A DNA stretch of 64,000 nt from RGIG1995 sp045652425. GTDB lineage: Bacteria; Bacillota; Clostridia; Oscillospirales; CAG-272. A program made the position numbers and the translations under genes. The notes below the pieces were generated by a model. That model had not been told where the DNA came from. It did not search any database and saw nothing but the letters and a program-made list of their open reading frames with translations. Of this stretch, positions 16,312 to 25,511 are shown piece after piece (position 1 is the first letter of the stretch; every line of letters starts with the position of its first letter). Location: contig JAZRUG010000048.1 in the NCBI GenBank assembly GCA_045652425.1, positions 34,995-98,994 of the forward strand, written 5' to 3'.

Positions 16312-17804
16312 AAGTGTTTTCTCCTTATTTGGATAACAACACCGATAGCAAACACGATTACAGGCATAATTACCGTAACTGCAAGTGTCCAGTTGTTTGC
16401 CGCTTCGGTTGTAATTTCAAGCGACTCATCTTCGAGATATTTATGCGCAATATTTGTGGGAACGGTTTCCTTGCCCATAAAACGCATTGCCGAATAAAGA
16501 ATTTCGCTGTTTGCGTATGCTGAACTGTGGAGATATGAATCGAGAGCGAAATCAGTTGAACCCGTTACCATAACGTAGGAATAATAGATTTCATTATCAA
16601 TAATCTGTTCTTCGCGTGTAATGGTCATAAGGTTAAAGGGGGATTTGCTTTCGAGTTCTTTTTCTTCTCCGAATGAATATGCTTTTGCGGTATTATATGT
16701 GGTAAGAACTGCGGAAGCATGTCTTGTTGAAACGGAGTTTGTTATATCGTTTCCGTCAACCCCCCAAAGAACAGTAAGCGGTCTTGCATAATTAACTATA
16801 GTTTTCGGGATAGAGTCGTGATTTCTGAGTGAAGTGTGAAGTCCCGAACCCATAGTATCGGTAGGATAACTTGCGTTGAGTTTGAGACCGTCTGCGGAAA
16901 GCGCATTTACACTGTCCTTAATAACAGCGTCTTCTACCTTGATTCCCCATTCTTCAAGTAACGCTTCAAGTTCGGGAAGGTCGGGAGTTTCGGGGTCGAT
17001 AAATACCATAAGATTGCCGAGGTTATCAAGGAATTTTGCAATTTTGTCGATTTCGTTTACGGCATCGTTAAAACCGAGGAAGTCTTTTATAGGGTCATTG
17101 ATTATAAGAACCTGAGCTTCTTCGTCGAATTCTTCTTTTGTGAGGTCTATTGTTTTTACTTCATAACCTGCGGTTTCAAAAAGCTTCCAGAGGTCAGGTC
17201 TTGCGCCGTTGCTTGTACCTGTAGTTTCGCCGTGACCTGTTGAGAAATATGCTATAGGACTATCGGACGTAAGCTGAAGAATCGCAGAAGTAAGTTTTAA
17301 CTCGCCGTCAAACGCTAATACTTCGTTGGTTTCGCTGTCGGTTGCAAAAAATGAATCGCGTGTAAACGTTCTTGAATCATTTTCGCTTGTTACAACAACG
17401 CTTGTTGTTTGAATTCGTGTGTCCGAACTGTTTGCATATTTTTCAATAGCAGCAGGGTTAGTGATAATATCAAGATATTCAACCTTTATATTATCAAAGT
17501 GCTTTTCATATTCTTTTGCGCATTGATAAATAAGGTTTTGTACTTCATTTTCAACGAGGGTATCAAGGGGCTGACAGAAGTTAATAGTAATTTCTTCGTC
17601 AACATCTTTGAGAAGCTCGTGAGTTGCGTCGGAAAGTGTGAAAAGTTGTTCGCTTGTCATATCTACTGACCAAAGGAATTTGTCAGCAAGGGCAGAGAAT
17701 ATAACGTTAAATATAATTACCATTGCGATACATACGCATGTGAACGCAATAGCGGCAGAGCCATATTTAAATTTTTTGTTTTTGAAAAATGCTTTAAAAT
17801 CCAT
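16308..17804 (-). CDS. GldG-family extracytoplasmic ABC-associated protein
   Basis: 498 residues. Membrane segments occur at the N-terminus (about 15-40) and C-terminus (about 470-492), with a large extracytoplasmic part between. The central portion matches the ABC-type uncharacterised transport domain of GldG: ITINFCQPLDTLVENEVQNL, a FSTGHGE motif (about 188-194), VLIINDPIKDFLG and MVFIDPETPDLPELEALL. It pairs with the adjacent ABC-2 permease (26-base gap) and ATPase. GldG-like proteins are thought to form the external part of an exporter complex; the cargo is unknown. Confidence 0.82.
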   Translation of the reverse strand: MDFKAFFKNKKFKYGSAAIAFTCVCIAMVIIFNVIFSALADKFLWSVDMTSEQLFTLSDATHELLKDVDEEITINFCQPLDTLVENEVQNLIYQCAKEYEKHFDNIKVEYLDIITNPAAIEKYANSSDTRIQTTSVVVTSENDSRTFTRDSFFATDSETNEVLAFDGELKLTSAILQLTSDSPIAYFSTGHGETTGTSNGARPDLWKLFETAGYEVKTIDLTKEEFDEEAQVLIINDPIKDFLGFNDAVNEIDKIAKFLDNLGNLMVFIDPETPDLPELEALLEEWGIKVEDAVIKDSVNALSADGLKLNASYPTDTMGSGLHTSLRNHDSIPKTIVNYARPLTVLWGVDGNDITNSVSTRHASAVLTTYNTAKAYSFGEEKELESKSPFNLMTITREEQIIDNEIYYSYVMVTGSTDFALDSYLHSSAYANSEILYSAMRFMGKETVPTNIAHKYLEDESLEITTEAANNWTLAVTVIMPVIVFAIGVVIQIRRKHL

Positions 17805-17830
17805 ATTTTTAGTCCTCCCTTCAATTCATA

Positions 17831-18538
17831 TCAGTCCCAACGGCGCTTTTCGAATATGCGCACGGTGAGGAATAAAAATACGAATGTTATTGATGCATAG
17901 TAAACTATTGCACTGAAGCTGAATTCACCGTAGGTGAAGGGGGTATATCTTGTAAAGATAGACAGCCAGTTGATAACCAAACGAATGGGGGTAAAGTTTA
18001 CGTATGATGAAGCAACGCCGAGGAGCAAGAGTACGAGAAGTATAGCCATCGTACCGAATGCGGCAATGAGCTGGTTTTCAGTCAATGCAGATACGAAAAC
18101 GCCAATTGCGATAAATGCTGCGCCTACGAGTAAAATGCTTATGATGTTGCCGAGAATTATCGGTATTTCGGGTGAGCCGTAACTAAACAGGATAATAAAG
18201 TTTAGGCAGCTTACCAAAAACGTTATAGCAAAGATAGCGTATGCCGCAAGGAATTTTGCAAAAACCATACTCCAAAGGCTTATTGGAGAAGTAAGCAAAA
18301 GCTGTTCTGTCTTAAGTTTTCTTTCTTCGGAAAAAAGCTTCATTGTCAAAAGGGGAAGAATTACAACGAATGCGAAGAGCATAAGCGTAAAGTAGAATGA
18401 AGAGTCGCTGTTTTCACGTTGCTGAAGTGTTGTGTATGAAAACAAAGCGCCGCTTAAAGCAAGGAATATACCTACGAAGATATAACCTATTGACGTTGAA
18501 AAATAAGAACGGAGTTCTCTTTTGAAAATAGCTAACAT
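17831..18538 (-). CDS. ABC-2-type permease (GldF-like)
   Basis: 235 residues with six predicted membrane helices: about 18-38, 52-75, 95-120, 128-150, 157-180 and 205-228. The N-terminus MLAIFKRELRSYFSTSIGYI and the MKLFSEERKLKTEQLLLTSP segment are typical of ABC-2 permeases of the GldF/NosY type. It lies 13 bases after the ATPase gene. It is probably the channel-forming subunit of an exporter or mechano-transmission complex in the cytoplasmic membrane. Confidence 0.85.
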   Translation of the reverse strand: MLAIFKRELRSYFSTSIGYIFVGIFLALSGALFSYTTLQQRENSDSSFYFTLMLFAFVVILPLLTMKLFSEERKLKTEQLLLTSPISLWSMVFAKFLAAYAIFAITFLVSCLNFIILFSYGSPEIPIILGNIISILLVGAAFIAIGVFVSALTENQLIAAFGTMAILLVLLLLGVASSYVNFTPIRLVINWLSIFTRYTPFTYGEFSFSAIVYYASITFVFLFLTVRIFEKRRWD

Positions 18539-18551
18539 CTTTTATTCCTCC

Positions 18552-19523
18552 TTACTTCTGCGCCTTCGCGCGTTTTGTTTTTTGTTGTTCCTTGGCTTTG
18601 TCTACCAAAGAAATGAATATGTCTTCGAGGGTTGCGCCCATAGCGTCTATGCCGATAAGCGGCCAGTTGTTTTTAGCTAAAGCATAGAACAAAGTCTTTC
18701 TTATGTCTATTCCGGGCTGACTTTCAATCATAAACGAGTTGCTGTCAAGTTCGGCACTTCCAAGATATTCAACCTTTGCAATACCTTGCATATTCTTAAG
18801 TTCTGCCATAACCTCTTTTTGAGGACCGCATATCTGTACTTCAAAACGTCTGTTGCCCTGAATAAGATTTGTGAGGTTTTCTCTTTTTTCATTTGCAACG
18901 ACTTTACCTTCGTTTATGATAATGATTCTATCACAAACAGCTTGTGCTTCAGGGAGTATATGCGTACTGAGGATAACCGTATGGTCTCTTCCGAGTGTTC
19001 TTATAAGGTTTCTTATTTCGATAATCTGCTTGGGGTCAAGTCCTATTGTAGGTTCGTCGAAAATTATAACTTTCGGGTTTCCTATAAGGGCTTGAGCAAT
19101 GCCTACACGCTGTTTGTAACCTTTTGAAAGGTTCTTTATCATTCTTTTATATACGTTTGTAATCTTTACAACGTCGCATATTTCAGCGAGATGTTTTTTG
19201 CGGTTCAACGTGCAACCTTTAAGCTCGTATACGAAATTGAGATACTCTTCAACCGTCATATCAAGGTAAAGAGGGGGCTGTTCGGGAAGAAAGCCTATCT
19301 TTTTCTTTGCTTCCATCGGATTTTCAAGTATATCCACGCCGTCTATCATAGCAGAACCTGATGTGGAAGAAAGGTAACCCGTAAGAATATTCATAGTCGT
19401 AGACTTTCCCGCACCGTTCGGGCCGAGAAAACCGACTATTTCACCGGCTTCAACAGTAAAGCTGATGTCGTTTACAGCTTTTTTGTCGCCGAAATGTTTA
19501 ACCAGATGGTCAATCTTTATCAT
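18552..19523 (-). CDS. ABC transporter ATP-binding protein (GldA/NosF-like)
   Basis: 323 residues. Walker A GPNGAGKST (34-42), Q-loop region FLPEQPPLYLDMTVEEYL, signature LSKGYKQRVGIAQAL, Walker B VIIFDEPTIGLDP and H-loop STHIL are all present. A C-terminal extension of about 100 residues ends in a Lys-rich tail. It is the first gene of the exporter module and lies 31 bases after the cysteine desulfurase gene, so the exporter may be read from the same long transcript as murD. Confidence 0.92.
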   Translation of the reverse strand: MIKIDHLVKHFGDKKAVNDISFTVEAGEIVGFLGPNGAGKSTTMNILTGYLSSTSGSAMIDGVDILENPMEAKKKIGFLPEQPPLYLDMTVEEYLNFVYELKGCTLNRKKHLAEICDVVKITNVYKRMIKNLSKGYKQRVGIAQALIGNPKVIIFDEPTIGLDPKQIIEIRNLIRTLGRDHTVILSTHILPEAQAVCDRIIIINEGKVVANEKRENLTNLIQGNRRFEVQICGPQKEVMAELKNMQGIAKVEYLGSAELDSNSFMIESQPGIDIRKTLFYALAKNNWPLIGIDAMGATLEDIFISLVDKAKEQQKTKRAKAQK

Positions 19524-19554
19524 TTTTAATCCTCCGTTATGAGTATTATTTTAC

Positions 19555-20709
19555 TTAATTTATTTTTGCAAGTCTTTCTATTCCGTTTTGCAAAGCAATA
19601 GATAACTTGTCAATTTCATCTTTTGTATTATCTTCCGAAAAACTTATTCGGAGTGAACAGTCAGCTGCTTTTTCGCTGATACCAAAGGCGAGGAGAACGT
19701 GACTTGCTCTTTTTGCATGGTTTGATGAACAAGCAGAGCCGCTTGAAACGAATATACCTTCGCTTGAAAGATAGTGAAGCATAGTTTCACTCTTTATTGA
19801 AGGCAGAGTAATATTCAATATGTTCGGCGCGCTGACTGTAGGTTCGTTAAAGTTTACGAGAGATGATAGCTTGTCCTTTGCATAAGCTTTAAGTTCTGAT
19901 ACCTTTTTAAAGTTATCGGCAAGATTGGGGAGCATATATTCACAAGCTCCGCCGAAGCCGCATATTCCAAGCATATTTTCAGTACCCGAACGGTAGTCGC
20001 CCTCTTGACCGCCGCCGCATATAATGGGTACGATTCTTTTTGTTTTTATTACTTCTGCAGAAACGTAAAGTGCACCGCACCCCTTGGGACCGTGTATCTT
20101 ATGTGAGCTTACCGTACACATATCGGCGTTACATTTTGCAGGTGAAAAGGGAATTTTCATAAATCCTTGTACGCAGTCGGTATGTGTAGTAATATTCGGG
20201 TTTATCGTCTTTGCCGTTTTAAATATATTCTGTATGTCGTAAATAGCACCCGTTTCATTGTTTACTGACATAACGGATATAAGAATCGTATCTTTGTCAA
20301 CGGTTCTTTTTACGTCTTCAATATTGACTTGTCCGTTTCTTGTGGGCAGATATTCGACTGTGTAACCCTCTTTTTCAAGCTGCTTGAAAGGTGTTAATAC
20401 AGATGGGTGTTCGCTGTCGGTGGTAACTATCTTTTTGCCTTTGTTTGCGGGCTTTGAATGAACGCAACCGAAAATTGCAAGATTATTTGCTTCCGTTCCG
20501 CCGCTTGTAAAGATTATTCGGTCTCCCGATGTTTTTCTGACTCCTAACGCTTTGTAAAGACTGTCACGTGCAGATTCTTTTAACTTTTCTGCTTCAAACC
20601 CAACGCTGTGCAAGGAAGAGGGGTTGCCGAAACAGGTTATAGCCTCGTTTATTTTATCTATAGCATTTTTACAAAGCGGAGTTGTCGCGCTGTTATCAAG
20701 ATATATCAT
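19555..20709 (-). CDS. Cysteine desulfurase, NifS/IscS-type
   Basis: 384 residues, PLP-dependent. N-terminus IYLDNSATTPL, the PLP lysine Lys204 in SSHKIHGPKG and the catalytic Cys327 in SSGSACSSN are in place. The enzyme removes sulfur from cysteine as a persulfide for Fe-S clusters, tRNA thiolation or other cofactors. No iscU or thiI neighbour is present, so the acceptor is unclear. It is five bases from the preceding lipoprotein gene, in the same minus-strand run. Confidence 0.92.
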   Translation of the reverse strand: MIYLDNSATTPLCKNAIDKINEAITCFGNPSSLHSVGFEAEKLKESARDSLYKALGVRKTSGDRIIFTSGGTEANNLAIFGCVHSKPANKGKKIVTTDSEHPSVLTPFKQLEKEGYTVEYLPTRNGQVNIEDVKRTVDKDTILISVMSVNNETGAIYDIQNIFKTAKTINPNITTHTDCVQGFMKIPFSPAKCNADMCTVSSHKIHGPKGCGALYVSAEVIKTKRIVPIICGGGQEGDYRSGTENMLGICGFGGACEYMLPNLADNFKKVSELKAYAKDKLSSLVNFNEPTVSAPNILNITLPSIKSETMLHYLSSEGIFVSSGSACSSNHAKRASHVLLAFGISEKAADCSLRISFSEDNTKDEIDKLSIALQNGIERLAKIN

Positions 20710-20714
20710 TTTTA

Positions 20715-21251
20715 TTACTTCGTAAATGTAAAGTTGTCGAGTATCTGCTGTACAGCTTCAAGGTGGCTGTCGTATGCTTCTGCCAATGCGGTATAAGTGA
20801 AATAGTATATTGTTCCGCCCTTAACGCAAATTATCTGCATATATTTATATTCGTTGCCTACCAATTTTGCAGAGTATTCGATTTTTACAGCTTCAACTCC
20901 GTTAAGGAGAGTCTTGCCCTTTTCGGGATAACCCTCTTCGAGTTTGAATTCTTGGAGATTTTCTTCAAGTTCTTTGACATAGTCAGATACGTATTCGTCA
21001 AGTTTTTTCAGCTCTTCGAGGTTAAACTGTGTCATAGAAATATTTGAGAGATCGTTTGAACTTACGTATGCGCTTACGGCACCTGTTGAAAGGTCTTGTA
21101 CCCAACCCGCAGGAATATAAATATTGTAATCAAGCTTGTCGCTGCTTTCGAGGACTTTCATTCCGTCGGGAGCGTAGCCCGAGTTTGAACAACCGCAAAG
21201 CAATGATATTGCCAAAACTAAAGTTAATACTAAAGAAAAGATTTTTTTCAT
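20715..21251 (-). CDS. Small lipoprotein, PsbP/DcrB-like
   Basis: 178 residues. Clear lipoprotein signal: KK, hydrophobic stretch, lipobox LLCGC with the modified Cys21. The mature part has the beta-rich layout of PsbP/DcrB-like domains (YNIYIPAGWVQD, VEAVKIEYSAKL, YYFTYTALAEAYDSHLEA, ILDNFTF at the end). Such proteins are surface lipoproteins without a clear enzymatic role. It is placed between the aluminium-resistance-like enzyme and the cysteine desulfurase. Confidence 0.75.
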   Translation of the reverse strand: MKKIFSLVLTLVLAISLLCGCSNSGYAPDGMKVLESSDKLDYNIYIPAGWVQDLSTGAVSAYVSSNDLSNISMTQFNLEELKKLDEYVSDYVKELEENLQEFKLEEGYPEKGKTLLNGVEAVKIEYSAKLVGNEYKYMQIICVKGGTIYYFTYTALAEAYDSHLEAVQQILDNFTFTK

Positions 21252-21274
21252 AATTCTTTTACCTTCCTGATAAT

Positions 21275-22513
21275 TTATTCACCTAATACTTGAGATGCGG
21301 CTGAAAGTATTCCTACTTTACCGCTTTCGTAAGTCAATCCGCCTTGGAAATAAGCTATATAAGGCTCTTTCATAGGGCCGTCTGCAGAGAGTTCGATAGA
21401 CGCACCCTGCGTAAACGTTCCCGCCGCCATAATAACGGAATCCGAATATCCCGGCATATCCCAGGGTTCAGGTGTAACGTAAGCGTCAACGGGTGAACCT
21501 GCCTGAATGCCTTGGCAAAAAGCGCACAGCTTGTCCCCACTGCCCATGTGGATAGCTTGGATTATATCATATCTGTCGTCGTTCCATTTAGGATTGGTGT
21601 AATATCCCATTTTTTCAAATATATATGCCGCCAATGCCGCGGTTTTTAATGCTTGAGCTGTTGTGTGCGGTGCATAGAAGAAGCCCTTGTACATACTCTT
21701 CATAGTATTCAAAGTACAACCCGCTTCGCTTCCTATACCGACAGAAGTAAGTCTGTAGGAAATAAGCTCGATAGCTTTGGCGCTTCCTGCAAGATAACCG
21801 CCCGTTTCAGCCATACCGCCGCCGGGGTTCTTTATAAGTGAACCTGCAATAACGTCAGCATCGGGTTCGTTTTCTTCAACAAATTCTCCATAGCAGTTGT
21901 CGATAAATACGTAAGCGTCGGACACTTCCTTTACCGCCTTGTATAGCTCATTCATTTCAGATACGGGGAGGGTAGGTCTGTCAAGATAACCTTTTGAGCG
22001 TTGGATATATACGACCTTTATTTTTTCTGATTTCAGTATCTCTACCGTTTTTTCAATATCTATTTTTCCGTCTTCGGTCAGTTCAATCTGCTTGTATGTA
22101 ATACCGAAATCCTTTAAGCTTCCGTTGTTCTGACCTTCGTCTTTGATTCCGATAACTTCATCAAGCGTGTCGTATGGTTTGCCCGTAACCGAAAGCATAA
22201 CGTCTCCCGGACGCAACAAACCGAAAAGACCTGTAGACAGCGTATGAGTTCCCGATATAAGCGTATGGCGCACCAAAGCCGCCTCTTTGTTGAACACCTT
22301 TGCGTATATTCTGTCGAGCGTATCTCTGCCTCTGTCGTCGTAGCCGTAACCGCTTGAACCTGCAAACATAGCTTCTGCCACGCGTTCTTCGCGGAAAGCA
22401 TCTAATACTTTTTTTGTGTTTATAAATGAAACAGAGTCAAAATGTCTGAATTTTTCTTTTAAGGCTTCTTCAGCCTCTTCCGCTAATTTTAATAATTTTT
22501 CCGAAATAACCAT
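21275..22513 (-). CDS. Methionine gamma-lyase-family (aluminium-resistance-like) PLP enzyme
   Basis: 412 residues. Marks of this fold-type I PLP family: the tract ALVRHTLISGTHTLSTGLFG, YIQRSKGYLDRPTL, FIDNCYGEFVEENEP (the PLP-binding Asp region) and the lysine motif SLIKNPGGGMAETGGYLAG. Often named aluminium resistance protein, but the reaction is not well established; a cysteine/methionine lyase activity is assumed from homology. It follows murD by 8 bases, so it is co-transcribed. Confidence 0.85.
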   Translation of the reverse strand: MVISEKLLKLAEEAEEALKEKFRHFDSVSFINTKKVLDAFREERVAEAMFAGSSGYGYDDRGRDTLDRIYAKVFNKEAALVRHTLISGTHTLSTGLFGLLRPGDVMLSVTGKPYDTLDEVIGIKDEGQNNGSLKDFGITYKQIELTEDGKIDIEKTVEILKSEKIKVVYIQRSKGYLDRPTLPVSEMNELYKAVKEVSDAYVFIDNCYGEFVEENEPDADVIAGSLIKNPGGGMAETGGYLAGSAKAIELISYRLTSVGIGSEAGCTLNTMKSMYKGFFYAPHTTAQALKTAALAAYIFEKMGYYTNPKWNDDRYDIIQAIHMGSGDKLCAFCQGIQAGSPVDAYVTPEPWDMPGYSDSVIMAAGTFTQGASIELSADGPMKEPYIAYFQGGLTYESGKVGILSAASQVLGE

Positions 22514-22521
22514 AATATACC

Positions 22522-23898
22522 TTAAATTTTGTTTAATACAATGTCCTTATAGAATTTTCCTCTGACTTCGAAGTTTTTGAATTTATCGAAACTTGCTGCC
22601 GCAGGAGAGAGAAGTACTATATCTCCTTTTTCTGCTGTTTTTGAAGCAAGGAGAACGGCATCTTCAAAATCTTCTGTTTCTTTGATGAATGTTCCGCTTT
22701 TTGCGAATTCTTCACTTTCATCAAATGCTTTTTTTATCTTATCTTTACATGCACCGGTCAAAATAACCGCTTTTGCTTTGTTTGCCATAAAGGGAGCGAG
22801 TGGTGCATAATCGAGATTCTTGTCATATCCGCCGCAAATAACTATTAAGTTTCTTTCGGGGAACGCGCTCAATGCCGCAATAGTTCTCGTAGGAGTCGAG
22901 TCAATAGAGCCGTTGTAATATTTTACTCCGCATTTTTCTGCTACAAATTCAAGTCTGTGTTCAACGCCTTTAAAGGTTGTTGCAACTTTCTTATATGCTT
23001 CTTTTGAGGCGAATTTATACGTAGCGCCGATAGCCGCCATGTAATTTTCAACGTTGTGTCTTCCGGGAAGAAGGATATCTTTTGTTTCAAGAACCGCCTC
23101 TCCGTTTATAAATATGACACCGTTATTTTCGCAGATGTCGCTGTCTGCTTTGCTTGAAAAGAAGAGTTTTTCGCCTTTCGCTTCTTTTGCCATATCGACG
23201 GTGATATCGTTTTCTGCATTGGTTATAAAGGTGATATCATTGCGATTTCTGTATATGTTTTTCTTTGCATCTATATATTCTTGATAGTCGGTATGATAGT
23301 CGAGGTGATTGGGGCTTATATTAGTAACCACCGCAATCTCGGGAGATGTCTTCATAGTGTGAAGCTGGAATGACGATAGTTCAATTACTGCAAAATCATC
23401 GTCGCTCATCTTGTCAACGTCGGGAAGTAAAGGCTTTCCGATGTTTCCGCCGAGCCATACTTTTTTATCCGAAGCCTTTAAAATTTCCGAAATAAGAGTG
23501 GTTGTGGTTGTTTTTCCGTCGCTTCCTGTTATGGCTATTTTCGTGCAAGGGCAGAGGTCGAAAAATACCTGCATTTCACTTGTGAGAACAGCACCGTTTT
23601 TTACAGCCTCCACAAATCCCGGTTTATCGTAACGGAGACCGGGGGTACGAAAGATTATTTCGTCTTGTATATCGTCAAGATATTCTTTTCCGCAAACAAG
23701 GGTTACGCCCTTAGCTTCAAGCTCTTTTGCAATATCTCCCAAATCTTTCTTTTCTTTCATATCGCGTGCGGTTATTTTTGCCCCCGCAGAAAGAAGAAAG
23801 TCAATAAGCGGAAGGTTTGATATGCCTATTCCGCAAACGGAAACCTTTTTGCCTTTTATTGAGTTTTTGTAGTCTTGAATTCTATCCAAAAAAATCAC
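22522..23898 (-). CDS. murD: UDP-N-acetylmuramoyl-L-alanine--D-glutamate ligase
   Basis: 458 residues. It adds D-Glu to UDP-MurNAc-L-Ala in the cytoplasm during peptidoglycan synthesis. Visible: the Rossmann-type N-terminal part (KVSVCGIGISNLPLIDFLL), the ATP site ITGSDGKTTTTTLI, VVTNISPNHLDYH, the YNGSIDSTPTRTIAAL stretch and ICGGYDKNLDYAPLA in the C-terminal domain. The longest frame begins with GTG at 23898. A TTG three codons later is better spaced behind AAGGGTGAT and may be the real start. A consensus promoter lies at 23927-23955. It is isolated from a dcw cluster and heads an unrelated operon. Confidence 0.93.
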   Translation of the reverse strand: MIFLDRIQDYKNSIKGKKVSVCGIGISNLPLIDFLLSAGAKITARDMKEKKDLGDIAKELEAKGVTLVCGKEYLDDIQDEIIFRTPGLRYDKPGFVEAVKNGAVLTSEMQVFFDLCPCTKIAITGSDGKTTTTTLISEILKASDKKVWLGGNIGKPLLPDVDKMSDDDFAVIELSSFQLHTMKTSPEIAVVTNISPNHLDYHTDYQEYIDAKKNIYRNRNDITFITNAENDITVDMAKEAKGEKLFFSSKADSDICENNGVIFINGEAVLETKDILLPGRHNVENYMAAIGATYKFASKEAYKKVATTFKGVEHRLEFVAEKCGVKYYNGSIDSTPTRTIAALSAFPERNLIVICGGYDKNLDYAPLAPFMANKAKAVILTGACKDKIKKAFDESEEFAKSGTFIKETEDFEDAVLLASKTAEKGDIVLLSPAAASFDKFKNFEVRGKFYKDIVLNKI

Positions 23899-23926
23899 CC
23901 TTACCCTAAAAAATGCATACTAATAT

Positions 23927-23955
23927 ATTATATATAAAACTTTATAATATATCAA
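23927..23955 (-). promoter_or_regulatory. Promoter of the murD operon
   Basis: On the minus strand TTGATA (23955-23950), 17-bp spacer, TATAAT (23932-23927). The leader to murD is very short, about 25 bases. Confidence 0.75.
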
Positions 23956-24060
23956 CCGATTTCACAAAAAATTCACTTGTTTTCACAATATTTTCACTGA
24001 AATAAGGCTAAATAAGAAAAAAGATGCATTTCTGCATCTCAAAGACTTGCTTTTTTTCGA

Positions 24061-24840
24061 AAAAACACCTCTGTGTACTTGTTATAGCTCTGCACGAACC
24101 AAGTGAGATTCCAAAGGTGGAAGTAACTTTGATAGTGTTTATGAAAATAAACATTATCTTCAAACAAAACAACACCTTTTTGCATTTATTACAACTTTGC
24201 ACAGACCAAAGAAAGAGTCCAAAGTAGGAAACCCTTTGGCCGTTTTGGGGGCATGGGTTTCAAAGGGGTGCCGGAATCGGTCGCCACGCGAGAGGGAATC
24301 TCTGGTTCTTCAAACTCAAGAAAGCACTTAATTAACTTGTACAAACCAGTTTTCTCCTGCGGTGTTACCGCCCAGCCCCTTTGCGTCTTCTTTGGTTACT
24401 TTCTTTACGGAAAGAAAGTAACGAAGAAAAATCTAAAAGAATGTAATTTTTTGCTGATACATTTTTTTAGAAGAAACTAACAATTATCACAGAGATATTG
24501 TTTTTAAAGGAGTTCTAATTTTTCTTTTTTTCATACTTTCTTGGTGCCAAGAAAGTATTGCAAAGAAGGCACAAGGTGGCAGGGGTTTCGATTCCCCCGC
24601 CCCCTTGACCCCCTACCCCTAAAACGACCAAAGAGGAGACCTCTTTGGAATCTTCCTATCTTGACTGTACGTGCATACATAGAGGTGGAGTCTTTGGAAT
24701 CTTCCTTGGTCTGTACAGACTTTTTGTAAGTACACAGAGGTTATGTATTGTTTTGTAGACAGTTTTTTTGACACTATAAAAAAAGTACAGACTTTGGATT
24801 AATCCTCAGTCTGTACGAACTTTTATTACAACGTTAGTTT
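24061..24840. mobile_element. Composite MITE-like repeat, copy 1
   Basis: A non-coding element fills nearly all of the gap between murD and the DUF2344 gene. The outer arms carry a unit of about 50 bp (like CGCACAGACCGAGGAAG followed by ATTCCAAAGG): two in direct orientation at about 24069-24117 and 24181-24232, and three inverted on the right (about 24641-24687, 24690-24739, 24790-24834). The 309-bp core (24280-24588) is bounded by GGAATCG (24273-24279) and CGATTCC (24589-24595). It contains two perfect 12-bp hairpins, GTTACTTTCTTT-ACGG-AAAGAAAGTAAC (24395-24422) and one starting ATACTTTCTTGG (24533-24558). The core is the reverse complement of that in copy 2 (38114-38735), while the arms keep the same orientation. 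Two frames inside it (24253-24480, 24541-24729) look spurious. Confidence 0.75.
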
Positions 24841-24848
24841 GAGCGAAT

Positions 24849-25511
24849 TTATTTGAATATTTTATCGTCGGCAAAATATGCCCCTGTGCGAAGCACTTTT
24901 CTGTGAATCGCTTCAAAACCCATTTCTTTATCTAATGCACCTGTCATATAGAATGGATTAAGATAGTTTTCGCTGTCGGCGCAAAGTACGCACTTCACAA
25001 GCACACATCCATATTCAAAGGAAACGTCAACTCTGTGTATCATCGGCTGAATATCAATATCTCTTTCGCCCTTTTTCGTCTTCTTGGTTACAACAAGCGG
25101 ATTATTAAATATTCTTTTGCCAATTTCAGCCGCCTTTTCCGACTCGTCTCCGTAGTCGAGATACATAGTATACGCGGCGTATTTTATATCGGTAAATTTA
25201 GACTCCGCCTCGTACACCTCGATAATTTTCATATCGTCAGGCAAGTTCTTACCCAAATTCACCTTAACGTCTTCACACTTAACGCCACCGTCGGTCTTTA
25301 TATCCATAAACTCATAAACGCTCTCGATTCCAATAGAAAGAGGGAGTGCAAAGTTTATTTTCATATGAGGGTTAAAGCCCTCTGAATACATCATCTTAAC
25401 CTTTGCTCTGCGGAGCGCCGTCTGCATGGTACGAAGCAGGTCAAGGTGTGAAATATACTGCAATTTCCCTGTCTTCTCAAACAAAACTCTTAATGTTTTT
25501 GGTTGCACCAC
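24849..25511 (-). CDS. TIGR03936 (DUF2344) radical-SAM-linked protein
   Basis: 220 residues, GTG start with a GGGGGTG ribosome site 7 bases away and inside the last codons of the upstream gene (22-base overlap). Family marks: LRVLFEKTGKLQYISHLDLLRTMQTALRRA, KMMYSEGFNPHMKINFALPL and GIESVYEFMDI. It is the standard partner of the TIGR03960 B12/radical-SAM protein; in some genomes the two are fused. Exact function unknown; a role in RNA or cofactor modification has been supposed. In many Clostridia ribonuclease G, rplU and obg follow, but here a repeat follows instead. Confidence 0.9.
   Translation of the reverse strand: MVQPKTLRVLFEKTGKLQYISHLDLLRTMQTALRRAKVKMMYSEGFNPHMKINFALPLSIGIESVYEFMDIKTDGGVKCEDVKVNLGKNLPDDMKIIEVYEAESKFTDIKYAAYTMYLDYGDESEKAAEIGKRIFNNPLVVTKKTKKGERDIDIQPMIHRVDVSFEYGCVLVKCVLCADSENYLNPFYMTGALDKEMGFEAIHRKVLRTGAYFADDKIFK

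Noticed and set aside
24253..24729. Open frames of 75 and 62 codons inside composite repeat copy 1
   Set aside because: They run through the hairpins of a non-coding repeat, have no ribosome site, and the inverted copy 2 does not keep matching frames.
24000..24848. Possible transposon gene between murD and the DUF2344 gene
   Set aside because: No transposase motif in any frame; only short inverted repeats and hairpins are present.
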